A DNA stretch of 64,000 nt from JAJFJD01 sp965228695 (GTDB lineage: Bacteria > Pseudomonadota > Alphaproteobacteria > UBA8366). The position numbers and the translations under genes are program-made. Position 1 is the first letter of the stretch. Each line of letters opens with the position of its first letter. The notes beneath the pieces were generated by a model. That model searched no databases. It was not told where the DNA came from and was given only the letters and a program-made list of their open reading frames with translations. The stretch is from assembly GCA_965228695.1 (NCBI GenBank), contig CBDDIB010000002.1, positions 682,001 to 746,000 on the forward strand, in the 5' to 3' direction. Shown here one piece after another: positions 26,239-35,973 of this stretch.

Positions 26239-28905
26239 CGGCAGCACCGCTTCGGAGATCGACGGCTCGTCCGCCATCGGCTTCACGATAAAGCCGAGTT
26301 CCTTGCACATGGCGATCATCGGCTTGTTCTCGCTGAGAATCTCGCCGAACAATTCGCCGAGCCCGCGCGCCCTGGCGTGCTCGATCAGCAGTCCCATCAA
26401 GCCGTAGCCGAGGCCCTTGCCCTTCCAGTCGGTGCGCACCATGACGGCGAATTCCGCACGCTCGTTATTGGCATCCGCGGCCAACCGCGACACGCCGATG
26501 GCCGCATTGCTGCCGTCCCCCTCGAAGGCGACGAAAGCCATTTCGCGGGCATAGTCGATCTGCGTCAACCGCGCCGCCAGCTTGTCCGGCAGCCCCTTCA
26601 TCGCGTGCATGAAGCGCATGCGGATGTCTTTCGCATCTGCCCGGCTGATCATCTCCTGCAGCCGCGGCGCGTCGGTCGGCCGGATCGGCCGTACCGGTAT
26701 CGCGCCCCCGTCCCGCAGCGTGACCGTCCCGCGCAATTCGGCCGGATACGGTTTGATCGCGAGACGCGCGCCCGGTGCTGTATCCGCCGGGACCGGCGCG
26801 ACCCGGATCCGCGCATCCACCACGATCACCCCGTCGGCGTCCGCCAAGAGCGGATTGATGTCGAGTTCGGAAACCGCATCCAACTCGGCGGCGATCCGGG
26901 CGACCCGCATCACCGTATCGACGACCGCATCGACATCGGCCCCGGCCCGCCCGCGATACCCGCGCAGCAGGCCGCCGATTCGGGTCTCGCCGATCAGCGC
27001 CTCGGCGAGCGCCGGGTCCAGCGGCGGCAACGCCATGGCCGTGTCGGCGATCGCCTCGACGCCGGTGCCGCCCTCGCCGAACAGCAGGACCGGGCCGAAC
27101 TGGGCGTCCTCGCTCATGCCGACGATCAGCTCGAACGCGCCCGGCCAGCGCACCATGGGCTGCACCGTGACCCCGTGATAGCGGGCATCCGGCCGGCGCT
27201 GGCGGACCCGCTCCTCCATCGCCTGGGCGGCGGCCGCCACCGCACCCGGCGTTTCGAGATCGAGCACCACGCCCCCGACATCGGACTTATGCGTGATGTC
27301 GGGCGAAAGGACCTTGATCACATAGGGGCCTTCGAAGTTTCCCGCCTGGCGCGCAGCCTCGGCCGCCGTTTCCGCGACCTCGGTCGGGACAACCGGCACG
27401 CCGTACGCGTGCAACACGGCCTTCGCCTCCGGCTCGGTCAGCCATTCCCGGCCCTCGCCGATCGCCGCATCGACAACCGCCTGCGCGGCGGCCTGGTCAA
27501 CCGACAGGTCCTCCGCGTCCAGCGCGGGCACGCGCGCCAGTTCGGCCTGCCCCGCGCGGTACCGCATCAAATGGGCGAAGGCCCGCACCGCATCCTCGGG
27601 CGTGTCGTAGGTGGGGATGCCGTGGGAGGAGAAGAGCTTGCGCGCCGGCACAGCGCCCGTCCCGCCGAGCCAGCTCGTCAGCACGGGAAAGCGTCCCGCG
27701 GTCCGGCAGTCGACCACCGCCTGCGCCGCTTCGGTGCTATCGGCTACCGCGGTCGGGCAATTCAGCACCAGCACGGCGTCCACGTTCTTATCCGCCAGGG
27801 TCGCTTGCAACGCATCGCCGTAGCGCTGCCCCGACGCGTCTCCGATGATGTCGATCGGGTTGCCGCCGCTCCAGGACGCGGGCAGGACCGCATCCAGCGC
27901 GGCGATCGTCTCGGGCGACAGGGTGGCGAGCGGGCAGCCTTCTTCGACCGCGCGGTCGGTGGCGAGGACGCCGAATCCGCCGCCGTTCGACAGGATGGCG
28001 AGCCGGTCGCCGGCAAACCGCGGCGCGTGCGCCAGCGTCTCGACCGCATCGAACAGTTCCTTGGTCTCCAGCACGCGCAGCAGCCCGGCGCGGCGGAACA
28101 CCGCGTCATACACGGCGTCCGATCCCGCCAGCGCGCCGGTATGCGAACTCGCCGCCTTCGCACCCTCGGGCGCGCGGCCCGCCTTGATCACGATGACCGG
28201 CTTGGTGCGCGCCGCGATCCGCGCCGCCGACACGAATTTGCGCGCGTTGGTCACCGCCTCGACATACAGCAGGATCGCCCGCACGTCGGGCTGCAGCGCC
28301 AGATAGTCGAGCATGTCGCCGAAATCCACGTCGGCCATGTCGCCGAGCGACACCATATGCGAGAAGCCGATGCCGCGGGAGGCGGCCCAGTCCAGCACCG
28401 ACGTTACCACCGCACCCGACTGCGACACGAAGGCGAGATCGCCGGGGGCCGCGTCGATATGCGCGAAACTGGCGTTCAGGCCGGAATCCGGCACCAGCAG
28501 GCCGAGCACGTTCGGCCCGATGATTCGCATGCGCTGGGCGGCCTCCAACAGTGCAGTGCGGCGGTCCGCACCGTCGCGGTCGCCGCCCTCGCCGAAGCCT
28601 GCGGTGATCACGACCGCCGCCTGCGCCCCTTTCTCGCGCAGTTCCGCGACCACGCCGGGCACAGCGTCGGCGGGCGTGCAGACGACGCCGAGGTCGGGCA
28701 CGACCGGCAGGTCCGCCACCGACGGCCAGGCGAGGACGCCGCCGATCGCCCGGTGTTTCGGGTTCACCGGCATGATCGGCCCCTGGAAACCCGCCCGCAT
28801 CAGATTGCGCGCCAACACGGCCCCGACCGATTTCGGCCGGTTGCTGGCCCCGACCAGGGCGATTGATGCCGGCCGGAATATGTACTCGAGATCGCGGATG
28901 CTCAT
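26230..28905 (-). CDS. Fused ADP-forming acyl-CoA ligase-like/GNAT acetyltransferase (Pat-like)
   Basis: This 891-residue protein combines a CoA-binding and ligase domain (about residues 1-460), an ATP-grasp domain (about 480-700) and a C-terminal GNAT domain (about 735-885, with the acetyl-CoA segment TDWKGKGLGYGLMGLL). The architecture matches Pat/PatZ-type protein lysine acetyltransferases, which modify acyl-CoA synthetases. In those the ligase half often senses rather than catalyses. The catalytic histidine expected in active ADP-forming ligases may be the one in SQSGAV/SHTGALAG. It starts in a 4-nt overlap with the macro-domain gene upstream. Confidence 0.88.
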   Translation of the reverse strand: MSIRDLEYIFRPASIALVGASNRPKSVGAVLARNLMRAGFQGPIMPVNPKHRAIGGVLAWPSVADLPVVPDLGVVCTPADAVPGVVAELREKGAQAAVVITAGFGEGGDRDGADRRTALLEAAQRMRIIGPNVLGLLVPDSGLNASFAHIDAAPGDLAFVSQSGAVVTSVLDWAASRGIGFSHMVSLGDMADVDFGDMLDYLALQPDVRAILLYVEAVTNARKFVSAARIAARTKPVIVIKAGRAPEGAKAASSHTGALAGSDAVYDAVFRRAGLLRVLETKELFDAVETLAHAPRFAGDRLAILSNGGGFGVLATDRAVEEGCPLATLSPETIAALDAVLPASWSGGNPIDIIGDASGQRYGDALQATLADKNVDAVLVLNCPTAVADSTEAAQAVVDCRTAGRFPVLTSWLGGTGAVPARKLFSSHGIPTYDTPEDAVRAFAHLMRYRAGQAELARVPALDAEDLSVDQAAAQAVVDAAIGEGREWLTEPEAKAVLHAYGVPVVPTEVAETAAEAARQAGNFEGPYVIKVLSPDITHKSDVGGVVLDLETPGAVAAAAQAMEERVRQRRPDARYHGVTVQPMVRWPGAFELIVGMSEDAQFGPVLLFGEGGTGVEAIADTAMALPPLDPALAEALIGETRIGGLLRGYRGRAGADVDAVVDTVMRVARIAAELDAVSELDINPLLADADGVIVVDARIRVAPVPADTAPGARLAIKPYPAELRGTVTLRDGGAIPVRPIRPTDAPRLQEMISRADAKDIRMRFMHAMKGLPDKLAARLTQIDYAREMAFVAFEGDGSNAAIGVSRLAADANNERAEFAVMVRTDWKGKGLGYGLMGLLIEHARARGLGELFGEILSENKPMIAMCKELGFIVKPMADEPSISEAVLPLG

Positions 28906-29429
28906 GGCTGGTGACGCGTCAGTTCGGCGCGATACAGGGTGGCGGTCTCATCGCCGAAACAACAAAAGACCACGCGGTCGACTGTGGTGTTGCCTGCCAA
29001 CGCCGCCGCGACCGTGCCGACGGCGATCCTCGTCGCGCGGTCGAGCGGAAACCGGTACACGCCGGTGGAAATCGCGGGAAAGGCGATCGAGGTCACGTTG
29101 TTCTCCGCCGCCACGTCCATCGACCGGCGGTAACAGCTTTCCAGCAACGCCGGCTCATCCGCCTGTCCGCCGCCCCATACCGGACCAACGGTGTGGATCA
29201 CGTGCCGTGCGGGGAGATCGTAGCCGCCGGTTATCTTGGCGTCGCCGGTGGCGCACCCGCCCAACGTCCGGCATTCCGCCAGCAGCGCCGGACCGGCGGC
29301 CCGGTGAATGGCCCCGTCGACGCCGCCCCCGCCCAGCAGGCTTTCATTCGCCGCGTTGACGATCGCATCGACCGCAAGCGCGGTGATGTCGCCGTCGACC
29401 ACGTCCATCGCATCCGCCATACCATCCAC
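28902..29429 (-). CDS. Macro domain protein, likely O-acetyl-ADP-ribose deacetylase
   Basis: This 175-residue protein is a single macro domain of the YmdB/MacroD type. It shows VDAIVNAANESLLGGGGVDGAIH (read in parts), the ADP-ribose-binding GGYDLPARHVIHTVGP, and the phosphate loop FPAISTGVYRFPL. Related enzymes remove the acetyl group from O-acetyl-ADP-ribose, the product of sirtuin deacetylation, or hydrolyse ADP-ribosylated aspartate or glutamate. The stop overlaps the start of the Pat-like gene (ATGA), so the two are co-translated, which links both to protein acetylation. Confidence 0.9.
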   Translation of the reverse strand: MDGMADAMDVVDGDITALAVDAIVNAANESLLGGGGVDGAIHRAAGPALLAECRTLGGCATGDAKITGGYDLPARHVIHTVGPVWGGGQADEPALLESCYRRSMDVAAENNVTSIAFPAISTGVYRFPLDRATRIAVGTVAAALAGNTTVDRVVFCCFGDETATLYRAELTRHQP

Positions 29430-29499
29430 TCCTCAATGCCGGGGGACGCTAGCAGTTCGCCGTTACAATTTAACTGATCTGGCGCAATATGAGAGCCGG

Positions 29500-30855
29500 T
29501 CAATCGGGCTGCGCGGCGGCGGGCGCAGGCGGCTTTTCCTCCGGCGGATAGCGCCGCATCATCCAAATCAGCAGGGCCAGGCCCGGCAGCGCCGCCAGCG
29601 TCGTCAGCAGAAAGAACATCAGCCAGCCGGTCTGGTCCGCCAGCCAGCCGCCGCCCGCCGACAGCGCGGTGCGGCTCGCCGCGGCCAGCGACGACAGCAG
29701 CGCGTATTGCGTCGCCGTGTAGGCCACATTGCAGAGGCTGGAAAGATAGGCGACGAAGGCGGTCGTCCCCATGCCGCCGGTCAGGTTCTCGACGCCGATG
29801 GTCACCGCCAGCATCGGCAGCGAGTAGCCGACATAGGCCTGCAGCGCGAAGACCAGATTCGAGGCCGCCTGCAGCACGCCGCAGATCAGCAGACTTTTCA
29901 TCACGCCGTGCCGCGCGACCAGCCAGCCGCCGAGGCCCGCGCCGATCAGCGTCGCGGCGAGCCCCCACCCCTTGCTGAGCACGCCGATCTCGGCCAGCGA
30001 GAACCCGGTGCGCAGGTAAAAGGGCGTTGCCATGAAGCCGAGCAGCGCGTCGCCGTACTTATAGAAGACGATGAACAGCAGCACCGCGATCCAGCCGGGC
30101 CGGGTCATGAATTCGGCGAAGGGACAGATCACCGCACCATGCACCCACAGGGCGGCGGCGCGGATGCCGCGCGGCGCACCCGCCAACCGGGCCGCGCCGG
30201 CCTGCTCCAGCCGTTCGCTTTCCTCGGTGCGCCGCACCTTGGGTTCCGGGTTGACCAGCACGGTGATCATGCCGACCAGCATGCAGGCCGCCATCGCCGC
30301 ATAGGCCGCGGTCCAGCCGTAATAGTTCGCGACGATCAGCGCGCCGCCGCCGGACACCAGCATGGCGATGCGGTATCCGAACACCAGGTTGGCCGCGCCC
30401 GCGCCGAGCTGGGAGTCCTCCAGGATTTCGGTCCGGTAGGCGTCGATCACGATGTCCTGGGTCGCCGACGCGAAGGCCACGACGGCCGCCCAGAAGACGA
30501 GGCGCAGCAGCCCGGCGGGCTCGGACGGGTCGAGCGGGGCCATCATCGCGACGGCGAGCAGCAGCATGACCTGCGCGAACAGCATCCAGCCGCGCCGGCG
30601 GCCGAACCGTGCGGTCAGCAGGGGCAGCGGCAGCCGGTCGACCAGCGGCGACCAGAAGAATTTCAGCGTGTAGGCGATGCCGACCAGGCCGATCAGCCCG
30701 ATCTCGGTCAGCGAGATGCCCGCCTGTTCGAGCCGGGCGGCCAGCGTGGAGCCGGTCAGCGCCAGCGGCAACCCGCTGGAAAACCCGAGGAAGAGCAGCG
30801 ACAGCACGCGCCGGTCGAGATAGACCGCGAGCGCCGCTGCCCAATCGCGCATCAT
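29500..30855 (-). CDS. AmpG-like MFS transporter
   Basis: A 451-residue, 12-helix major facilitator protein of the AmpG/SLC33-like group. It has FLGFSSGLPLALTGSTL at the first helix, the FFWSPLVDRLPLPLLT loop, and FASATQDIVIDAYRTEIL in the middle. AmpG imports anhydromuropeptides from the periplasm for cell-wall recycling. I choose the ATG at 30855, since upstream codons are out of family. It is downstream of the kinase gene on the same strand. The substrate is inferred. Confidence 0.86.
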   Translation of the reverse strand: MMRDWAAALAVYLDRRVLSLLFLGFSSGLPLALTGSTLAARLEQAGISLTEIGLIGLVGIAYTLKFFWSPLVDRLPLPLLTARFGRRRGWMLFAQVMLLLAVAMMAPLDPSEPAGLLRLVFWAAVVAFASATQDIVIDAYRTEILEDSQLGAGAANLVFGYRIAMLVSGGGALIVANYYGWTAAYAAMAACMLVGMITVLVNPEPKVRRTEESERLEQAGAARLAGAPRGIRAAALWVHGAVICPFAEFMTRPGWIAVLLFIVFYKYGDALLGFMATPFYLRTGFSLAEIGVLSKGWGLAATLIGAGLGGWLVARHGVMKSLLICGVLQAASNLVFALQAYVGYSLPMLAVTIGVENLTGGMGTTAFVAYLSSLCNVAYTATQYALLSSLAAASRTALSAGGGWLADQTGWLMFFLLTTLAALPGLALLIWMMRRYPPEEKPPAPAAAQPD

Positions 30856-30886
30856 GGCATCCGCACCCGGTGCGCCCCCGCGGGCA

Positions 30887-31879
30887 TCAGCCGAGCGCCG
30901 CCACCGCATCGCGCAGGTCCGCCTCCGGCCGCGCACCGTAATGCTGGATCACCTCGGCCGCGGTAACCGCGCCGATTTTGCCGCAGGTCTGCAGGTCCTT
31001 GCCTTGCGTGTAGCCGTAGAGGAAGCCGGCGGCGTATTGATCGCCGGCGCCCGTGGTGTCCAGCACCTTGGAGACCGGGGCCGCGTCGATCACATGCACC
31101 TCGTCGCCGCTGACGATGACCGCGCCCTTCTCGCTGCGGGTCAGGCAGGCGACCTTGCAATGGCCGCGCACCTGCTGCAGCGCGTCGTCGAACCCGTCGA
31201 CCTGATAGAGCGAGCAGATTTCCACCTCGTTGGCGAACAGCACGTCCACGTGATTCTCGACCAGGTCGTGGAAAGCATCCCGGTGGCGGTCGACGCAGAA
31301 GCCGTCGGACAGGGTGATCGACACCTCGCGGCCCGCCGCATGCGCGGTTTCGGCGGCTTCGATGAAGGCCGCCTGCGCCGGCGGCTGGTCGAACAGATAG
31401 CCTTCCATATAGGTGACTCGGCCATTGCGGATCACGTCCGTGTCCAGATCGTCCGGCGTCAGCAGGCAGGCCGCGCCCAAAAACGTGCACATGGTGCGTT
31501 GCGCGTCCGGCGTGACCAACACCAGGCAGCGGCCGGTCGCGGGTCCGTCCGTCGCCGCCGCCGTATCGAAGGCGCAGCCGAGGGCGCGCATGTCATGCCG
31601 GAACACGGCGCCGAACTGATCGTCGCGCACCTTGCCGACATAGGCCCCTTTGCCGCCGAGCGCGGCGAAGCCCGCCATGGTGTTGGCGCAAGACCCGCCC
31701 GACGATTCGGTCCCCGGCGGCATCCGGTCGTACAGCGCGCTCGACTGGTCCGCGTCGACCAGCATCATGCCGCCCTTCGCCAATTCGTTGCCGTCCAGAA
31801 AGGCATCGTCGGTCTGCGCCACCACATCGACCAGCGCGTTGCCGATGCCGACCAGATCGTATTCCGGCTGTTCCGCCAT
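30887..31879 (-). CDS. Adenosine kinase-like PfkB family sugar kinase
   Basis: A 330-residue ribokinase-family enzyme resembling the adenosine kinases annotated widely in alphaproteobacteria. It has the opening YDLVGIGNALVDV, GGSCANTMAGFAALGG, and the PfkB signature with catalytic Asp in DTTGAGDQYAAGFLYG near residue 280. It phosphorylates a ribosyl substrate with ATP. Adenosine is the usual assignment but cannot be proved here. It lies 31 nt before the AmpG-like gene on the same strand. Confidence 0.87.
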   Translation of the reverse strand: MAEQPEYDLVGIGNALVDVVAQTDDAFLDGNELAKGGMMLVDADQSSALYDRMPPGTESSGGSCANTMAGFAALGGKGAYVGKVRDDQFGAVFRHDMRALGCAFDTAAATDGPATGRCLVLVTPDAQRTMCTFLGAACLLTPDDLDTDVIRNGRVTYMEGYLFDQPPAQAAFIEAAETAHAAGREVSITLSDGFCVDRHRDAFHDLVENHVDVLFANEVEICSLYQVDGFDDALQQVRGHCKVACLTRSEKGAVIVSGDEVHVIDAAPVSKVLDTTGAGDQYAAGFLYGYTQGKDLQTCGKIGAVTAAEVIQHYGARPEADLRDAVAALG

Positions 31880-31964
31880 AAAAAAGTCTCTCCCAAGGAT
31901 TCCCGCGGCGAGTGCCGCCGCGCGCGCAGTATAGACACGCGGCCGGACCGGGCAAGCGGGAGGG

Positions 31965-32780
31965 TTACTTCCGCGCCAGCGCGATATGCGTGCCTTGCGG
32001 GATCGCCAGTCCGTCGGCGTCGCGGTAGGGGGCGAGCGCTTCCGCGATATCCGCGACCAGCGCCGCCCGCGTTTCCGCGTCCAGGGCGGCGACCGCCGGG
32101 GCGACGGGCGTGCTGGCGATGTGGCCGGGGATCGACTCCTCGGGTGGCAGCATGCGCCGGGTCAGGACGGCTTCGGTGATCTCGATACCGGTAAACCCGG
32201 CGTCGGCCATCAGCGACCGCAGCACGTCGGGCTCGCCCAGCGCGAAGGGCGCTTGGATTCGAATTGCTTCCTCGACGGTCACATGACGGGCAAGCGCCGC
32301 CGCCGTCGCCTGGTTGCAGGGGCTATGCTCGACCGTGCGCCAGACGCAAAGCGCCAGCGTGCCGCCGGGCGCCAGCACGCGGCGCATTTCGCGCAGCGCC
32401 GCCGGCTTGTCCGGGAAGAACTGCAGGCCCTGCTGGCACAAGACGATGTCGAAGGCGTCGTCGGGACAGGGCAGGGCGGCGACGTCGCCTTCCCGCCAGT
32501 CGAAGGAGGGGCCGCCCTTTGGCGCCTTCGCCGCCGCGACCTTCAACATGCCGGGGTTGAGGTCGACCCCCACCACCGCGCCGCCGGCCCCGAGCAGGGA
32601 CGCCGCCGACCGCGCCACGATGCCGGTGCCGCAGGCGACGTCGAGCACGCGCGCGCCTTCCCGCACCGGCACGTGATCGAGGAAGACCTGCGCCAGCGGA
32701 GCGAAGATGCTCGGCACCTGATAGCGTTCGTAATTCTCCGGCCCGCTGCCGGAAAGCTGCCAGCGTTCCTGTCGCGGCAT
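31965..32780 (-). CDS. Class I SAM-dependent methyltransferase, UbiE-like
   Basis: A 271-residue Rossmann-fold methyltransferase with SAM motif I VLDVACGTGIVAR, the acidic motif GVDLNPGM, and post-I segments ALPCPDDAFDIVLCQQGLQFF, read in parts. The ATG at 32780 has an AAAGGAC site; the frame stays open far upstream, but that part has no family similarity. The substrate is not identifiable: it resembles methyltransferases that act on quinones or small molecules. Confidence 0.85.
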   Translation of the reverse strand: MPRQERWQLSGSGPENYERYQVPSIFAPLAQVFLDHVPVREGARVLDVACGTGIVARSAASLLGAGGAVVGVDLNPGMLKVAAAKAPKGGPSFDWREGDVAALPCPDDAFDIVLCQQGLQFFPDKPAALREMRRVLAPGGTLALCVWRTVEHSPCNQATAAALARHVTVEEAIRIQAPFALGEPDVLRSLMADAGFTGIEITEAVLTRRMLPPEESIPGHIASTPVAPAVAALDAETRAALVADIAEALAPYRDADGLAIPQGTHIALARK

Positions 32781-33023
32781 GCCGCGTCCTTTCCGCGTAT
32801 CCCTTGCGGGTAAGGCGCGGGACTCTATACCCGGGTAAGGCGGTTTTGCATCGAAATCGTGGCCCGGTCGCGAATATGTGAAATCGGGCTTTTGCCCCGT
32901 CGCGCGAGGGCGGGTTATTGAATCCGCCGGTTCGATCAACACATATAAGCGCGATACCGCAGCGGATTCCCCCGACGGACGGCGCCGCTTGCGGTCAATC
33001 GGCGTGGCTTGTAAAGAAACAGC

Positions 33024-33743
33024 ATGATTTCCAATTTTTCCAAAGCTGTCGGTCAGCTCGGCGATCCCAAGCTGCGCCGGGTATTGTGGCTCAGCATCGG
33101 TCTGTCGCTGCTGCTGTTCATCGTGTTGTGGTTCTCGCTGTGGTGGGTCGCCACCACCGTTCCGGCGGACGCTATCCCCGGCGTGCCCTGGCTGCAGGAA
33201 ACGCTGGGCGAGATCTTCGATTGGCTGGCCGGATTCCTGTTCGTCGGCACCCTGCTGGTCCTGACGCTGATGCTGTTTCCCGCCGTCGTGACGGTGATCG
33301 TCGGCTTCTTCCTGGACGAGGTGGCCGACGCCGTCGAGGCGCGGCACTACCCAACCCTGCCCGACGCACGGGACCAATCCCTGTCGGAAGTGGTTATCTC
33401 CACGGTGAAATTCGCGCTGCTCGTGGTCGCGCTGAACCTCATCGCACTGCCGTTCTACGTGTTGCTGTTCTTCGTGCCGCCGCTGAACCTGGTGCTGTTC
33501 TACATGGTGAACGGCTATCTGGTGAGCCGGGAGTATTTCGACATGGTCGCGCAACGGCGGCTCGCCCCGGGCGACGTGAAACGGCTGCGCCGGAGCCACC
33601 GGGGCCGGCTGCAGCTCGCCGGCATGGCGCTGGTCCTGCTGATGACGATCCCGGTCGTGAACCTGCTGACGCCGGTCCTGGGCACCGCTTTCATGGTCCA
33701 TGTCTATCAGCGGATGGCGATGAAGAAGCTCGAACACAATTAG
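33024..33743 (+). CDS. EI24 domain (CysZ-like) membrane protein
   Basis: A 239-residue integral membrane protein with about four hydrophobic regions: residues 22-47, 68-95, 125-165 and 200-230. It has the EI24/CysZ pattern GFFLDEVADAVEARHYP followed by a long hydrophobic pair and LNLVLFYMVNGYLVSREYFDM. E. coli CysZ takes up sulfate, but many alphaproteobacterial members are only annotated as EI24 proteins. No cysteine genes are nearby, so sulfate transport is not assumed. Confidence 0.85.
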   Translation: MISNFSKAVGQLGDPKLRRVLWLSIGLSLLLFIVLWFSLWWVATTVPADAIPGVPWLQETLGEIFDWLAGFLFVGTLLVLTLMLFPAVVTVIVGFFLDEVADAVEARHYPTLPDARDQSLSEVVISTVKFALLVVALNLIALPFYVLLFFVPPLNLVLFYMVNGYLVSREYFDMVAQRRLAPGDVKRLRRSHRGRLQLAGMALVLLMTIPVVNLLTPVLGTAFMVHVYQRMAMKKLEHN

Positions 33744-33956
33744 CGACGCCGCGCCCGGACACGCGCCAAACACGTCGCGGACACGCCGCCAACACGCGAA
33801 TGTCACGATTCAGTTCGTGTCAGCCTCATCGAAACATCGTATAGTCGTAGCAATATCGAATTGCGTAGGGTGACGACGCATCGGGTCGTTTGGTTGCGCG
33901 TAATTCCCTGCCAATCAATGAACCAATTCTTCATTTGGGACGCATAGGGAAACCAC

Positions 33957-34481
33957 ATGGCCGAAGATCACAAACCCCCGCAATTTCCTTCGGAACTGGC
34001 GCGGCGGGTCGTCGGATTGCCCAGTGGCGGGCATCAGGACGGGCTGCATGGCGAAGGGAACAAGAAACTCGTCGTCGGACGAGACATCTCGCTGAATGGC
34101 GAAATCACCGATTGCGACGTCCTGATCGTCGAAGGCAAGGTCAAGGCATCGCTGCGCGACAGCCGCCGCTTCGAAATCAGCGAAACCGGCATGTTCGAAG
34201 GCAGCGTGGAAATCGACGTCGCGGAAATCAAGGGCCGTTTCGACGGCGACCTGCTCGTACGCGGCCGGCTTATCGTCCGCCGGACGGGCTGCGTAACCGG
34301 CCAAATCCGGTATGCCGAGCTGGAGATCGAGCGCGGCGGCCAGATTGCGGGCGACATTCAGGTCTTGGCCGAAGCCGAGACGGCGCAACTGCCCGGCCCG
34401 GAAAGTGTGCCCGGCTATACGCAACCGACCGTCGTCGAAGACTCTTCGTCATTGGAACGTGAATCCGACCTCCGTGCCTAG
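33957..34481 (+). CDS. Bactofilin (polymer-forming cytoskeletal protein)
   Basis: A 174-residue protein with a central right-handed beta-helix (about residues 38-140) flanked by disordered tails. The repeats are seen as GRDISLNGEITDCDVLIVEG, FEGSVEIDVAEIKGRFDGDL and VRRTGCVTGQIRYAELEIERGG, read in parts. Bactofilins polymerise without nucleotide and scaffold cell-wall enzymes. A lipoprotein gene overlaps its 3' end and is likely co-expressed. Confidence 0.92.
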   Translation: MAEDHKPPQFPSELARRVVGLPSGGHQDGLHGEGNKKLVVGRDISLNGEITDCDVLIVEGKVKASLRDSRRFEISETGMFEGSVEIDVAEIKGRFDGDLLVRGRLIVRRTGCVTGQIRYAELEIERGGQIAGDIQVLAEAETAQLPGPESVPGYTQPTVVEDSSSLERESDLRA

Positions 34482-34920
34482 CTCCTCGTTTTTCCGGAAG
34501 ACCGCGGCGCTGATCTTCGCGCTCGCCCTGCTTGGCGCCTGCGCCACAGCAGGTCAGGATTCGACCGCGGGAGACGGCGCGAACGGACAATCCGGCACGG
34601 CCGGCGCCGGCGAGGCCAGCGACCCGAAAGACAAGAAGGCGGCCCGCGTGGTGCTGTACGATCCCGAAGAATTCATCGGGTACGGGCCGCAGCGGCTGCT
34701 GCCGATCATGGGCGCGCCCGATTTCGTGCGCCGCGACGGGCCGGCGCAAATCTGGCAATACCGCGCCGAAAACTGCGTCCTCGACCTCTTTCTCTACGGC
34801 AAGAACGACGACAGCCAGGTCCGGCACGTGGAACTGCGCGAGCGCGTGCCCGGCGTCGAACCGGTCGAGGAATGCTTCAGCCGCCTCCGCACCGCCCGTG
34901 AAGGCAAGCCCTCGAGCTGA
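34459..34920 (+). CDS. Small putative lipoprotein
   Basis: About 153 residues. It has a hydrophobic signal (RKTAALIFALALLGAC) with a clear lipobox ending in Cys, so lipidation and membrane anchoring are expected. A Gly/Ala/Ser-rich linker follows, then a compact domain with IGYGPQRLLPIMGAPDFVRRDGPA (read in parts) and a WQYRAENCVLDLFLY segment. This looks like a small domain of the SmpA/OmlA-type fold, although I cannot assign it firmly. The GTG at 34459 overlaps the end of bactofilin; a second GTG at 34474 is possible. Confidence 0.72.
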   Translation: MNPTSVPSSSFFRKTAALIFALALLGACATAGQDSTAGDGANGQSGTAGAGEASDPKDKKAARVVLYDPEEFIGYGPQRLLPIMGAPDFVRRDGPAQIWQYRAENCVLDLFLYGKNDDSQVRHVELRERVPGVEPVEECFSRLRTAREGKPSS

Positions 34921-35244
34921 GCCGCGGCGCCCCGCCGCTCCGCGACAGCATGCTTCGTCAGGCTCAGCATGAAGGTGGCAAGATAACGCTGCCGCAAAAT
35001 TTCCGATTTCCACCGGCGCGACAAAGATCGCGATTGTTTCGAAAAATCAGGCCAGGGCTTGGGCCCAAAAACTTTGGGACAAACGGTGTGCGCAACTCTA
35101 CCCGGGCGTCTGGTGCGATCGGAGAATCGCCACCCGCAAAAAGCTCAAGTGCAACCGCCAACCCAATGGCCTCGGCGGCTACAATCACAATTGCGAACTC
35201 TCCACCCGGCCCTGTCGAAACTGACGGCGTTTGGCTAGGCTGCG
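34921..35244. other. Intergenic region with a partial copy of a palindromic repeat
   Basis: This 324-nt stretch lies between the convergent lipoprotein and nth genes. At 34952-34975 it contains GCTTCGTCAGGCTCAGCATG followed by AAGG, a slightly diverged half of the palindromic repeat at 36605. I see no gene or RNA in the remainder. Confidence 0.6.
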
Positions 35245-35877
35245 TTAGACCGTCTTCGCCTTGTAGGCGCAGAGGTCCCGCACCACGCAGACCGGGCAGT
35301 CGGGCTTGCGCGCCTTGCAGACATACCGCCCGTGCAGGATGAGCCAGTGATGCGCGTGCAGCCGGTAGGGCGGCGGCACCACCTTTTCCAGCTTCTTCTC
35401 GACCTGCACCACATTCTTGCCCTTCGCCAGGCCGGTCCGGTTGCCGACCCGGAAGATATGCGTGTCGACCGCGATGGTCGGCTCGCCGAAGGCGATGTTC
35501 AGCACCACATTCGCCGTTTTGCGGCCGACCCCCGGCAGTTTTTCCAGCGCCTCACGGTCGCGCGGCACCTCGCTGTTGTGTTCGGCGATGAGCTTCTCGC
35601 TGAGGCCGATGACATTCTTCGCCTTGTTGTTGAAAAGCCCGATCGTCTTGATGTAGTCGCGCACCGTCGGCAGGCCGAGGGCGACCATCTTCTCCGGCGT
35701 GTCCGCGACCTCGAACAGAGGCCCCGTCGCCTTGTTGACCCCGACATCGGTCGCCTGCGCCGACAGGACGACGGCGACCAGCAGGGTGTAGGGATTGACG
35801 TAGTGCAACTCGCCCTGCGGCTCGGGATCCTTCTCCTCCAAGCGGCGGAAGAACTCTTCAATGTCGGCTTTTTTCAT
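35245..35877 (-). CDS. nth: Endonuclease III
   Basis: This base-excision glycosylase and AP lyase removes oxidised pyrimidines. The 210-residue protein has the helix-hairpin-helix LPGVGRKTANVV with catalytic Lys120, catalytic Asp138 in VDTHIFRV, and a 4Fe-4S cluster site of Cys187, Cys194, Cys197 and Cys203. This is the same numbering as the E. coli enzyme. All catalytic residues are present. Confidence 0.97.
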   Translation of the reverse strand: MKKADIEEFFRRLEEKDPEPQGELHYVNPYTLLVAVVLSAQATDVGVNKATGPLFEVADTPEKMVALGLPTVRDYIKTIGLFNNKAKNVIGLSEKLIAEHNSEVPRDREALEKLPGVGRKTANVVLNIAFGEPTIAVDTHIFRVGNRTGLAKGKNVVQVEKKLEKVVPPPYRLHAHHWLILHGRYVCKARKPDCPVCVVRDLCAYKAKTV

Positions 35878-35973
35878 GCGGCGAGAGTACCCAACCCGGC
35901 GCGCCGGGCCAAGACCGGGGCGAACCGCCGCAGACCCCTGGACGCGCCCGCGCCCATATCCGATAGTGCGCCC

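Noticed and set aside
26377..28866. Long open frame antisense to the CoA ligase-GNAT gene
   Set aside because: Same GC-bias shadow; composition is unlike real proteins and the opposite strand has clear domains.
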